From the IMG/VR virus record IMGVR_UViG_3300043395_002432, positions 62,001 through 126,000 of that record: a DNA stretch of 64,000 nucleotides; one strand, written 5' to 3'. Below the pieces are notes generated by a model. It did no database searches and was not told the origin of the DNA. It worked only from the letters and a program-made list of their open reading frames with translations. Position 1 is the stretch's first letter; each line of letters begins with the position of its first letter. A program made the position numbers and the translations under genes. This document shows, in pieces, positions 43,840-51,234 of the stretch. Source of the DNA: a virus.

Positions 43840-44658
43840 GCGGTATCTCCGAATGAGGCTCTGGAGATCAGGGGCGGCGAACGCGGACAATGAGAGCAAT
43901 CCCTGGGCGCGCTCGAAGTGCGGTCGCATGAAGTCCTCGGTGATATGCTGCTCAAAGACGAATGAGGCACGCAGGAAGGCATTTTGCGCCTCTCTTGGTG
44001 CCGACTCGAAGGCCATGTCGAGGAGCGCATGCGTAGCTCTCACAGGCTCGGTGCGTGCGAGCGCATGGAGGATCTCGACTCGCCACTCGCCCCTGTAGTC
44101 GTAGATCCAGCCCGTCGAGGCGAGCGAAGGGGCAATGGCCGCACCAAGCATGGAGCGAGCTGGCTCCTGAAGCGAGGGAAGGATCTCCTTGGCGAATTCG
44201 AATGCGTCGGCTCGAGGGGAGATCATCCAGGCATGCGCCAGATGCAGGTTCTGCTGAAGCGCGGGGAGCGTTCTCTTGGCGGCTTCGAGGGGAAGCTCCT
44301 CGATCCAGGGCTGGCGAGCGACGGAGAGTGCATGCCAGCAAGCCTCCTGCACCGTAGCGAAAGGAAGCAAGCCCCGACTCGATTCGAAAGGAGCCGACGC
44401 GACCGAGAGCAGGAAAGGGTAGAGCTTCAGGGGGCGAGGGCGACGAGGGAACGCCCAGATCGCACCAAGCGTGACCCAGAAGCGATCCTCGTCCGTGAAG
44501 CGGTCAAGGAACGAGAGGACGAGGAGAAGGTGCGGCTCCGCCTCAGGATCGCTTGCAAGCCAGCCAAAGGCGCTCCCACGCTCCTCTGGGCTGGTTGGGT
44601 AGTAGAGCGCGTAAAGGGCTTCGCTTGCGCCACCCCGTGGCTCCCAGCGGGGATTCAT
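43825..44658 (-). CDS. Alpha-helical repeat-like protein
   Basis: 277 residues, almost entirely predicted helix, with recurring L/A-rich pairs resembling HEAT- or TPR-type solenoids. It overlaps the gene upstream (ATGA) and its end lies inside promoter P2 of the next gene. Possible scaffold for host-takeover proteins; no family recognised. Confidence 0.62.
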   Translation of the reverse strand: MNPRWEPRGGASEALYALYYPTSPEERGSAFGWLASDPEAEPHLLLVLSFLDRFTDEDRFWVTLGAIWAFPRRPRPLKLYPFLLSVASAPFESSRGLLPFATVQEACWHALSVARQPWIEELPLEAAKRTLPALQQNLHLAHAWMISPRADAFEFAKEILPSLQEPARSMLGAAIAPSLASTGWIYDYRGEWRVEILHALARTEPVRATHALLDMAFESAPREAQNAFLRASFVFEQHITEDFMRPHFERAQGLLSLSAFAAPDLQSLIRRYRLTQS

Positions 44659-45080
44659 TCGGAAAAGAGACCGTAGCCGATCTCCTCGAAAGCTGGGGCC
44701 ACACCACGCTCGACGTGCATGCGAATCAGGGGAGCGTCGACGAGGGTCACTTCGAGACCACCAAGACGCAAGAAGGCTGCCGTCGCACTCGCAAGCTCAC
44801 ACGCAGCGACCTCCTCAGAGAGCATGACCCCAAGTGCGGCGTACTTGGTGCGTACCTCCTCAGAGACACGACACTCCCCGTATCGAGCGCACAAGGTGCC
44901 GGGAGCGAGGGAAGGCTCAAGAAGACGGGCCTTCTCCGCCGCCAAGCGAATCTCCTCCTGCGCCCCCTCCTCCGTCTCGGATTGCACCATGAGGTGCAGG
45001 ACGTAGCACTCGTATCGCGCATGGTGCCGCGAAGAGGCGTTCCCGATCTTGAGCGTGAAGTGACGAGAATGGCTCATCAT
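44655..45080 (-). CDS. Uncharacterised small protein
   Basis: 141 residues. Strand-rich start (HFTLKIGNASS, ECYVLHLMVQ), a helix, then the C-terminal pattern ASATAAFLRLGGLEVTLVDA that recalls the last helix-strand of the L12-like proteins at 50-51 kb. Overlaps both neighbours by four bases. Confidence 0.6.
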   Translation of the reverse strand: MMSHSRHFTLKIGNASSRHHARYECYVLHLMVQSETEEGAQEEIRLAAEKARLLEPSLAPGTLCARYGECRVSEEVRTKYAALGVMLSEEVAACELASATAAFLRLGGLEVTLVDAPLIRMHVERGVAPAFEEIGYGLFSE

Positions 45081-45457
45081 TTCACCTGAAAGAAGGACGC
45101 GATCCCCTCGAGGCCGATTCGGGTCTCTTCGATCTCGTCCTCATTGCGCTTGACCCAGATTTGGGCTGCCTCGAGCGCATGCATGGCCACCTCCTTCTCG
45201 TCGAGAGCTTGCCAACGCCGCTCCTCGAGGCACTCGTAGAGATACTTGAGCGCGTAGCGTGCCACCTCCTCTCTGGTGGCGCGATCAGGATCGAGATCGC
45301 ACCCCCTCATTGGGGTTAAGAGGAATTCTTGGTCTCGATAAAAATAAAGGCACCAACATGGTGGCTTATCACAATCCGGCTTGTGATACTCCACAACCGC
45401 CTCTTCACCGAGAATCTTCTTGAGAAGCTCTACCGCTGTCACCGATTCCTCGCACAT
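45077..45457 (-). CDS. Small early protein of the EEVAR family
   Basis: 126 residues from ATG 45457. A helix (TAVELLKKILG), a strand pair with CWCLYFYRD, then ATREEVARYALKYLYECLEER and another helix. The same order recurs in several neighbours, so I treat them as paralogues. Its start overlaps the end of the upstream gene by 53 bases, unusually long. Function unknown. Confidence 0.6.
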   Translation of the reverse strand: MCEESVTAVELLKKILGEEAVVEYHKPDCDKPPCWCLYFYRDQEFLLTPMRGCDLDPDRATREEVARYALKYLYECLEERRWQALDEKEVAMHALEAAQIWVKRNEDEIEETRIGLEGIASFFQVK

Positions 45458-45794
45458 TGTCCCGAATGAAGGGGCCGAGCTTGGCGGGCGGGACGTACCG
45501 CTCGTCGACCGTGAACGGCGCGGAGAGGTGGCCGCGCTGCATGCGTACCCTGTAACGAGGGTCACCGTCCCGTGCCGTCACGCGAACCCATGTCCCCTGC
45601 TTCTCTCCGCGAGCGAAGAAGGTCAGGGTGACCTCGCGCATGGAGTAGTCCCCCTCCCAGCGAGGGTCGAAGTACCGAATCTCGGAGAGGACGCGTTCTC
45701 CGATCACCCGGCGGATCGTCTCCGCCTTCGCGTACACCTCCTTCGCCCAGAGATCCTTCTTGAGTTGCGGGAAGCCCTGGCGAAAGTCGAACAT
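45405..45794 (-). CDS. Small unknown protein
   Basis: 129 residues from ATG 45794 behind GAGGTGAGC, 15 bases after the TATCCT box of promoter P3. Basic helix start, then strands (MREVTLTFFARGE, WVRVTARDG). The C-terminal 17 codons overlap the next gene. No family recognised. Confidence 0.6.
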   Translation of the reverse strand: MFDFRQGFPQLKKDLWAKEVYAKAETIRRVIGERVLSEIRYFDPRWEGDYSMREVTLTFFARGEKQGTWVRVTARDGDPRYRVRMQRGHLSAPFTVDERYVPPAKLGPFIRDNVRGIGDSGRASQEDSR

Positions 45795-45809
45795 GCTCAC
45801 CTCGGGAGA

Positions 45810-45852
45810 AGGATACGCGCCCTGCTACCGCGTTGCGTCAAGAAGGTGTCAG
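45810..45852 (-). promoter_or_regulatory. Doubled-TTGAC promoter P3
   Basis: CTGACA and TTGACG at 11-base spacing, then TATCCT 20 bases later, upstream of ATG 45794. Confidence 0.8.
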
Positions 45853-45866
45853 CGAATTCGACTTCG
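45853..45866. repeat. TTCGAA-type palindrome between genes
   Basis: CGAATTCGACTTCG lies between the stop at 45867 and promoter P3, which it abuts. Confidence 0.85.
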
Positions 45867-46154
45867 TCAGTAGACTCGCTGCCGCCCCCTGAGGACTCGC
45901 TCGTCCTCCTCGGCACCAAAGATGGTCTCGAACTCGACGTCGAGCGAACCCACGGAGCCTTGGCAGCGCGTGCAAGCAGCGGGGGAGGATGCCCCGTAGT
46001 CCGTGGTGCGCGTCTTTCCCTTGATGCCAGCGACCTGAAGATCCTCGGGGGAACACTCGCAATGCAGCCCCTCCACCAAGACGAACGGCGCTCCCTCGTA
46101 GGGCAGTCGAGCCGACGCCTCGCGCCCGTCGTGAAGCCTGAGCGTGATCTTCAT
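45867..46154 (-). CDS. Small zinc-ribbon-like protein
   Basis: 95 residues with CEC and CTRC separated by about 20 residues, a plausible zinc ribbon, inside a strand-rich protein. Ends the run of overlapping small genes 48.9-45.9 kb. Function unknown. Confidence 0.62.
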   Translation of the reverse strand: MKITLRLHDGREASARLPYEGAPFVLVEGLHCECSPEDLQVAGIKGKTRTTDYGASSPAACTRCQGSVGSLDVEFETIFGAEEDERVLRGRQRVY

Positions 46155-46396
46155 GACTGATCCTTGAGGTACGCCTCGAGCCGAGCAAAGCCCCGCTCCT
46201 CGCTCTCCCGAGAGAAGCCACGCTCCTTGGTGCGCTCAGGGTAAGCGTTCGTCACGCGAACGATACGACCTCGCTCGTCCAGATCCACGTCGAGCGCAAT
46301 CGTCCAGCCAAAGAGGTGCAAAGATCGGTTGATCCACCAAAGAAGGCCAGTCGCCTGAAAGGTCTTCCACGCCTCGGCAGCTTCGGGGGTGATCAT
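46151..46396 (-). CDS. Small unknown protein
   Basis: 81 residues: a helix with aromatic residues (FQATGLLWWINRSLHLFGW), a strand pair (TIALDVDLDERGRIVRV), then a basic helix. Four-base overlaps on both sides. No family recognised. Confidence 0.6.
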   Translation of the reverse strand: MITPEAAEAWKTFQATGLLWWINRSLHLFGWTIALDVDLDERGRIVRVTNAYPERTKERGFSRESEERGFARLEAYLKDQS

Positions 46397-46605
46397 AGAT
46401 TCAACTTGTTCGGATCGGGGTTTTGTGAGATGAAGACCACAGCCTCAGCCTCAGCCTCCTCTCGCGTAGGTTCGGTGAGGTAGGTAGAGATGCTGGTGAG
46501 GATCTTGCCATCGGGGGTCTTCACCTGAAGGGTGGCGCACCAACCCCTCGGGCTTGGAAGGATCGAAGTGACTACCCAGACAGATCCAGGCGGGTAGGTG
46601 TTCAT
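46393..46605 (-). CDS. Small unknown protein
   Basis: 70 residues: alternating strands (SVWVVTSILPS, CATLQVKTPDGKIL) followed by a helix TREEAEAEAVVFIS. Overlaps both neighbours by four bases. No family recognised. Confidence 0.58.
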   Translation of the reverse strand: MNTYPPGSVWVVTSILPSPRGWCATLQVKTPDGKILTSISTYLTEPTREEAEAEAVVFISQNPDPNKLNL

Positions 46606-47153
46606 TTGCGGCTCCTGCGATGGCGCGGAGGTGGTGGGGTGAAGGGAGTGGGCTTCGATGGGGGCTTCTCCGCGCTCTTCTCCGCTCTATTCGTACTCGT
46701 CGTCGTCGACGCCCTAACGAAGTCGTCGAAGGATCGAGCGCCTTGCTTGAGCTGGAGGTTGAGCGAGGGAATGGCCAGCGTGTGGACGGCTTCGGGCAGA
46801 GCAGGCTCGAGGATCAGCCTAAGCTGCCGCTCCTTCTCCTCGTGCTTGAGCGCATCTTCGTCCCAGGTGGCGGCAGAGCGACGGGCCTGCTCGGCACCAA
46901 CCCGAGCGAGCTGAGCGAGTTTGGCCGCTGTCTCTATCGCCGCCACCAACTCCGCACGGGCCAATTCCTCGGGCGTGCTGCTCTTGGGGAGATTGCGGCA
47001 GGCGTACAGGAACGCCTCCTGCGCTGCGCCTTCAGCGTCGACGTAGCGCATGCGCCACGGCTCCCCTTGGTGCGAGGCAGCTTCCGCGTCGTAGCGGAAG
47101 GAGACCGCACCAACCGCCCCGTGCTTCTCCTCGAGCCAACGAAGCACCATCAT
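46602..47153 (-). CDS. Early protein of the EEVAR family
   Basis: 183 residues: VLRWLEEKHG helix, SFRYDAE strand, a W-containing strand, then STPEELARAELVAAIE and long helices, ending in a basic Pro-rich tail. The SFRYD strand is also in the gene at 47973, supporting common origin. Function unknown. Confidence 0.6.
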   Translation of the reverse strand: MMVLRWLEEKHGAVGAVSFRYDAEAASHQGEPWRMRYVDAEGAAQEAFLYACRNLPKSSTPEELARAELVAAIETAAKLAQLARVGAEQARRSAATWDEDALKHEEKERQLRLILEPALPEAVHTLAIPSLNLQLKQGARSFDDFVRASTTTSTNRAEKSAEKPPSKPTPFTPPPPRHRRSRK

Positions 47154-47605
47154 TCGTTCCTCCGTTCAAGCGCCAGCTTGGCGTAGTAGATGTAGTCCTT
47201 CCGAACCGCCTCAATGTCTGCGTAATCCTCAAAGGAAACGAATTCGAATTCGACGCCTGCACCTTGTGCGTAGATCAGGACTCGGCGCAGTGTGGGGTCT
47301 CGAGGCACATGCTTCGGATGGAGTTCGGGAATGAACCGCAAGACGACGGCCCGATCCCCAAGCTCGACCCGCACCTCCCACGGGAGCGGGGAGAGATACT
47401 CCGTCACGCCCGACGCCCGCTCGAAGGACTCTCGGGAATCAGGTCGCCAGCTCGGTCTTGGTGCAGGACAAGATCCGACTCGCTCGCTCACGACGGCGAG
47501 CTGAGCGCGAGTACGCTCAAGGGTCTCCTTCAGGAGGTCGAACTCCTCCCGAGAGACCTGGGAGGGCCGAGAGAGGACGCGCCGAAGGCGAGAGAGGAGG
47601 CTCAT
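47150..47605 (-). CDS. Uncharacterised early protein
   Basis: 151 residues. Basic N-terminal helix (LLSRLRRVLSRPSQ), coil-like helix, then strands (WEVRVELGDRAVVLRF) and a palindrome-encoded GVEFEFVSF. GGAG precedes the ATG. Possibly related in its C-terminal part to the neighbouring family. Function unknown. Confidence 0.6.
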   Translation of the reverse strand: MSLLSRLRRVLSRPSQVSREEFDLLKETLERTRAQLAVVSERVGSCPAPRPSWRPDSRESFERASGVTEYLSPLPWEVRVELGDRAVVLRFIPELHPKHVPRDPTLRRVLIYAQGAGVEFEFVSFEDYADIEAVRKDYIYYAKLALERRNE

Positions 47606-47976
47606 GCCGACTCCAGAGAAGCGAGGAGGAGGGCAGCGTAGTCAGCCCGATCTTGCACCTCAGAGATCGCCGCCTCGACCTCCTCATTGGTGCCAATGTC
47701 GAGCAGAGGGTAGAGGCTCAGGTCGGGAGGATCGGCCTGAATCTCCCTCATGGCCCGAACGCGAGTCTCGGCTCGCGCCCGGAAACCTTCAAGGGCTTGC
47801 CGCGCCACCTCCTCATGCGAGAGGGTCTCCTCCGTTGCGGCGGTCGGACGACGCTCCTCACGACCGCGCTCGTCCTCCCAGACCACGAACCAGCACCAAC
47901 CCTCGAAGCGCAAGCGAGGAGAGGTGACCTGCTGGAAGCGGCCCAGGTACGCACCAAGCGCCTCGAGCGCAGTCAC
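47602..47976 (-). CDS. Early protein of the EEVAR family
   Basis: 124 residues from GTG 47976, which overlaps the upstream stop. Starts TALEALGAYLG, then a W-rich strand (WCWFVVWEDE), TLSHEEVARQALEGF and a charged helix. Its first codons (VTALE) are the same as those of the next gene upstream, consistent with duplication. Confidence 0.6.
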   Translation of the reverse strand: MTALEALGAYLGRFQQVTSPRLRFEGWCWFVVWEDERGREERRPTAATEETLSHEEVARQALEGFRARAETRVRAMREIQADPPDLSLYPLLDIGTNEEVEAAISEVQDRADYAALLLASLESA

Positions 47977-48050
47977 TTCAGCACCCAGCGCATGCCTGGG
48001 AAGGCAGAGATGCACTTCAACACCGAGCGCATGTCAGGGAAGGCAGAGAT
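47973..48050. repeat. Imperfect 39-bp tandem duplication
   Basis: Two copies beginning CACTTCA and ending GGGAAGGCAGAGAT lie in frame at the end of the gene, adding 13 residues. Confidence 0.8.
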
Positions 48051-48716
48051 ACGCTGAGCATTCTTGGTGTGAATCGCCAGACGCTCCTCGGCCCGAAGAA
48101 GATCGGCGCGCAGCCCCTCGATTCGCTCGGTCTCCGTGCGGATGGCGTCTTGGATCTGACCGTGCAGGTACAGCAGGGAAGCCCTCGAAAGATCCTCGGG
48201 GGTGGCCGTGGAGAGCATCTGGCGACATGACTGCGCGGGAGAAAATCCGAGATCGCCCCCTTTTCGAGCGTGCCAGATCGGCGGGCCAAAGGGCTTCCCT
48301 GAGAGGTCAGTCTCCTGCTGGTAAGCGAATTCGACTTCGCTCACGCCGAGGATCAAGGCAAGCAGCGCCTGCCCCGACACAGCCTCCATCGTGTCCGCTT
48401 CAGCCTCGAGCTTAGAAGCCTCATGGGCGTGACTTCTGGCTGACCGAGCTTGCTGCTCCGAGCTTGCCCGCAGACTCGCGGAGGTGGCACGCAGCGGGGC
48501 TGCACCAAGACGGAGAGGTTCGGCGCGACAGAGAAGCTCGAAGCGAGCGACCGACTCGGGATCGGCCCCTTCAAGGTCGTTCCGAGCGTCGCAGGGAACG
48601 TGCTGAGGGCCAAATACCGTCTCCAGATCCATGATCCAGCGTGACGTAGAGCCGTCGTACCGAAACGAGATCCGCTTCGCTCCCTCGAGGGAGCAGAGGA
48701 ATTCGAGCGCGGTCAC
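47973..48716 (-). CDS. Two-domain early protein of the EEVAR family
   Basis: 247 residues from GTG 48716. Two successive copies of the family layout: SFRYDGSTSRWIMD then DPESVARFELL, and EVEFAYQQ with W then ATPEDLSRASLLYL. The C-terminus has a repeated ISAFP-x-MR-x-VLK encoded by a 39-base tandem duplication at 47973-48050. Function unknown. Confidence 0.6.
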   Translation of the reverse strand: MTALEFLCSLEGAKRISFRYDGSTSRWIMDLETVFGPQHVPCDARNDLEGADPESVARFELLCRAEPLRLGAAPLRATSASLRASSEQQARSARSHAHEASKLEAEADTMEAVSGQALLALILGVSEVEFAYQQETDLSGKPFGPPIWHARKGGDLGFSPAQSCRQMLSTATPEDLSRASLLYLHGQIQDAIRTETERIEGLRADLLRAEERLAIHTKNAQRISAFPDMRSVLKCISAFPGMRWVLK

Positions 48717-48925
48717 TCGGTCTCCAGGGCGCGAAAACCGCCAGTCGAGGCGAGGACAATCGCTGCCACCACCAAGAGCATGTCGGGAGACGTGGGGCCA
48801 AAGCCGAGGTAGGTCGCCATGCCCCCTATCGCTTTGGCGATCATGACCAGCGCGAAGAGGTTGCACAGCGCCGTCAGGGTGAGCGCCCCCAATGCGAACA
48901 AGATGGAACCGATCTTCTTACTCAT
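48713..48925 (-). CDS. Small membrane protein, two spans
   Basis: 70 residues from ATG 48925 behind AAGGAG. Spans at about 6-32 (ILFALGALTLTALCNLFALV) and 46-62 (LLVVAAIVLASTGG). Could act at the host membrane in superinfection exclusion, lysis timing or takeover; nothing here decides. Confidence 0.66.
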   Translation of the reverse strand: MSKKIGSILFALGALTLTALCNLFALVMIAKAIGGMATYLGFGPTSPDMLLVVAAIVLASTGGFRALETE

Positions 48926-49317
48926 GTGGACTCCTTGGTGGGATTCAGAATGCGAAGGCGAAATTTGAGTGCCTGAGCCATGAGCGCGTGGTACTCCGCC
49001 AAGAGGTGCCACGGGCCAGGGTGCTGGAGCGCGCTTTCCTCGGCGGCAGCGGCCTGATCGAGGTGGTAGCCAGCCTCGTTGGCGTCGAATGCCTCCTGCA
49101 CCTCAAGCGCAATCTCAGCAGCCCGCTCGGGGCTGGTGTTCGGATCGTGCCAGTCAAGACTGACAGGAACGCTCCTGAACCCGTCAGACGTGGAGCCGCG
49201 CAAGAACCAGCTATCTCCGCTCCGCCGCATGCTGGCCGTCTGCGGCGGAATGCCGTGATACAGCGCGAGGCGCTCAAGGGCGGTTGGGGTGAGGCTCACG
49301 TCGTCCTCCACGTCCAT
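48922..49317 (-). CDS. Early protein, possible EEVAR family member
   Basis: 131 residues: PTALERLALYHG helix, WFLRGST strand, VPVSLDWHD, then SPERAAEIALEVQEAF and helices. Little or no CACCAAG-type word, unlike most genes. Function unknown. Confidence 0.58.
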   Translation of the reverse strand: MDVEDDVSLTPTALERLALYHGIPPQTASMRRSGDSWFLRGSTSDGFRSVPVSLDWHDPNTSPERAAEIALEVQEAFDANEAGYHLDQAAAAEESALQHPGPWHLLAEYHALMAQALKFRLRILNPTKEST

Positions 49318-49700
49318 TCAACGCACCGCGTCATGATCGGGCCGCGCCGAAAGGAGCGGGCGTATTCGGTACACTCATCGGCCCAGGCGGGGCTGGCGAG
49401 CTGGACGCACACCTCGGTCAGCGCACGGATCGCGTCAGCGGTGGGGATGCGAATGTCGCCGCTCCAGATGTTGACCGACACCAGCCCCAACCGGGCAGGG
49501 GCGTCGTCGGAAGGGGTGCGGATCAGCAGCGACCACGAAGGCGGCATGTCCAGCCACGCCGATACGCGGAGATGCCCGGACAGAATGGGGTGGACGATGC
49601 GGTGGATCGTGAGCGTGCCGCTTTCGTCGGAGAGTTGCCGGGGTGGCCCGAGGTCAACACCGGCAGCGGAGAGGGCGGCGCGCACGTCGTCGGCGGTCAT
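49296..49700 (-). CDS. Unknown protein in a word-free interval
   Basis: 134 residues, alpha/beta, with SGHLRVSAWLDM and WSLLIRTPS strands. Overlaps the upstream gene by four bases and the downstream one by 22. Lies in the 48.95-50.19 kb interval lacking the CACCAAG word. No family recognised. Confidence 0.58.
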   Translation of the reverse strand: MTADDVRAALSAAGVDLGPPRQLSDESGTLTIHRIVHPILSGHLRVSAWLDMPPSWSLLIRTPSDDAPARLGLVSVNIWSGDIRIPTADAIRALTEVCVQLASPAWADECTEYARSFRRGPIMTRCVEWTWRTT

Positions 49701-50038
49701 TGGCGCTCCAGGGCTTCGGCCCGCTCGATCAGGCGCTCAGCGGCGTATTGGTGCGCCTCAGCCTCATGACGCAGGACGAGGGCTTCCTCAGCCCGCTGGA
49801 GGCGCTGTCGCTGCTCGGGCGTGATCGCCCTGAGGGCGAGGATCATGGAGGCGACCTGATCCTCGTCAACCCCGTCACAGTACCCCTCGGGGCGGGGAAG
49901 GAGCGGGCGTCGGTGCGCTCGGGCGGAGTGGACGACGAACCGAAGCCCTCCCTCCTCCTCTTCAAAGTACGCCCCGCTGTCGGCCTTGAACCCCAGGACG
50001 ACAGAGAGCTTCTGCATCTCGCTAAGCGTGGGCTTCAT
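49697..50038 (-). CDS. Unknown helical protein after promoter P4
   Basis: 113 residues from ATG 50038 after GCGGAGAAG; the ATG at 50059 overlaps the -10 box of promoter P4. It has a strand pair (GLRFVVHSAR), then GVDEDQVASMILALRAI and a long Glu/Ala/Arg coil. Layout agrees with the EEVAR family. Confidence 0.6.
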   Translation of the reverse strand: MKPTLSEMQKLSVVLGFKADSGAYFEEEEGGLRFVVHSARAHRRPLLPRPEGYCDGVDEDQVASMILALRAITPEQRQRLQRAEEALVLRHEAEAHQYAAERLIERAEALERQ

Positions 50039-50054
50039 CTTCTCTCCGCAGCCA

Positions 50055-50098
50055 TTCATAGGATCGAGGAGGCTCGGGGAGCGTCAAGAAGGTGTCAA
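50055..50098 (-). promoter_or_regulatory. Doubled-TTGAC promoter P4
   Basis: TTGACA and TTGACG at 11-base spacing, then TATGAA 21 bases later, upstream of ATG 50038. Confidence 0.82.
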
Positions 50099-50164
50099 GC
50101 GAGCAAGTAGGGTCACGACCTTGTCGTGCCGACGACGCTCAGCGTAGTACTGAAGCGCGGTCAT
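50084..50164 (-). CDS. Possible 26-residue peptide
   Basis: ATG 50164 has an excellent GGAGGAG site and overlaps the preceding stop (ATGA). The frame, MTALQYYAERRRHDKVVTLL and six more residues, ends inside promoter P4. The MTAL start recalls the family at 47.6-48.7 kb. It could be a real micro-protein or a remnant. Confidence 0.45.
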   Translation of the reverse strand: MTALQYYAERRRHDKVVTLLARLTPS

Positions 50165-50367
50165 GTCTCCTCCGAAGTCGAATTCGCACCAAGAGCGTGG
50201 AGGTACTCCACTTCCTCGCTGGTGAGATCAAGCGTGAGCGTAGCGCCACCAAGAAGGGCGTCCGTCGCCTCCAGCGCAGCCTTCAGCCCGAAGTGCTGGG
50301 TCTCTATGAGGAATTGGGTGAACGGAATCTTCTTGAAGCCCGGTCGAAAGCCTGTGATTCGTGTCAT
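50161..50367 (-). CDS. Small protein with L7/L12 C-terminal-like pattern
   Basis: 68 residues: strand, helix (TQFLIETQHFGLKAALEATDALLGG), strand, helix (TSEEVEYLHALGA). This resembles the beta-alpha-alpha-beta-alpha order of the ribosomal L7/L12 C-terminal domain. Two neighbours share it. The last codons include a palindrome copy. Confidence 0.55.
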   Translation of the reverse strand: MTRITGFRPGFKKIPFTQFLIETQHFGLKAALEATDALLGGATLTLDLTSEEVEYLHALGANSTSEET

Positions 50368-50606
50368 GGCAGGAACCCCTGAAGCTCGTGGATCTCTACA
50401 GAAGGGCCGAGGTCGTCAAGCTCCGAGAGCGCAACGCGGTTGACCTCGAGCGAGTGGGAAGCGAGAGTCGCCGTCCGCCCGCGAAGGAGCCGATCCAGCA
50501 CCAATGAAACCGCGACCTCGTTGCAGCCAAGCTGCCGCAGAAGGCGCATGACCTCCTGGCTCTTGGTGGGATCGAGGATCGGGTTCGGCGTGATCAAGAT
50601 AAGCAT
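50364..50606 (-). CDS. Small protein with L7/L12 C-terminal-like pattern
   Basis: 80 residues: LILITPNPILDPTKS strand, EVMRLLRQLGCNE helix, VLDRLLRGRTATL, then NRVALSELDDLG and the VEIHEL strand. Among the three this one is most like the ribosomal L7/L12 domain. It might bind translation factors or the ribosome; this is a structural guess only. Confidence 0.6.
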   Translation of the reverse strand: MLILITPNPILDPTKSQEVMRLLRQLGCNEVAVSLVLDRLLRGRTATLASHSLEVNRVALSELDDLGPSVEIHELQGFLP

Positions 50607-50935
50607 TCGCCCCTCTGGAACCGCTCAATGATCCCAATCCGCTCCTGGGCGTCGAGGAGGTCTTGCGCGAGATCCTCGCGGTGGTCTTGATCCTCGACAG
50701 GGACGGCCTGATACCGTTCGACCTGCCGAAGCCACAACTGCCGGTGCGCCTCAAGGTGGCGACCCGCCACCTCCTCAAGCGTGAGAGAAGGATCGTCGAT
50801 CCCGTCGAAGGGAATCGACGGGAGTCGACGAGGAAGCTCCCCCCAGCTCACCAAGACCTCCCACGCGGAGGTGAAGCGGATCTCGACAGTGTCGGCGGAG
50901 TAGAGCCACAGAAGGTACGCCTCGAAGGGGGTCAC
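50594..50935 (-). CDS. Early protein of the EEVAR family
   Basis: 113 residues: PFEAYLLWLYSA helix, VEIRFTSAWEVLVSWG strand pair, SLTLEEVAGRHLEAHRQL and a long helix. Matches the layout of the family members at 45.1, 46.6, 47.6 and 48.0 kb. Function unknown. Confidence 0.6.
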   Translation of the reverse strand: MTPFEAYLLWLYSADTVEIRFTSAWEVLVSWGELPRRLPSIPFDGIDDPSLTLEEVAGRHLEAHRQLWLRQVERYQAVPVEDQDHREDLAQDLLDAQERIGIIERFQRGECLS

Positions 50936-51174
50936 GCGACAACCAAGAGCGGGGACTCTTGGGCAGAGACCCCAAGTGAGGCGAAGCTGAGCCGCCGCTC
51001 AAGGCTCTCCTCCTTGCGATGCGCGAGGTTGACCCACTCGCCACGCGAAAGGGTCAGTGCCGCCATGTGGGCGTCGAACGCGTGGAAGCCGAGTTCGAGC
51101 AGAAGCTGCTCGACCGCAGCCTCCTTCTCGACTTCGCTCTCGAGACCAGCGGGCTTCAGGGTGAGGAGGGTCAT
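50932..51174 (-). CDS. Small protein with L7/L12 C-terminal-like pattern
   Basis: 80 residues from ATG 51174 behind GGAGGAG, 17 bases after the TTAGCT box of promoter P5. MTLLTLKP strand, AVEQLLLELGFHAFDAH helix, LSRGEWVNL, then SFASLGVSAQESPLLVV. Third member of the small group at 50.2-51.2 kb. Confidence 0.58.
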   Translation of the reverse strand: MTLLTLKPAGLESEVEKEAAVEQLLLELGFHAFDAHMAALTLSRGEWVNLAHRKEESLERRLSFASLGVSAQESPLLVVA

Positions 51175-51191
51175 GGCGTTCTCCTCCCCCA

Positions 51192-51234
51192 AGCTAAGCG
51201 CAGTAACGCGAGAGGGGCGTCAAGAACGTGTCAA
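51192..51234 (-). promoter_or_regulatory. Doubled-TTGAC promoter P5
   Basis: TTGACA and TTGACG at 11-base spacing, then TTAGCT 20 bases later, upstream of ATG 51174. Confidence 0.8.
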
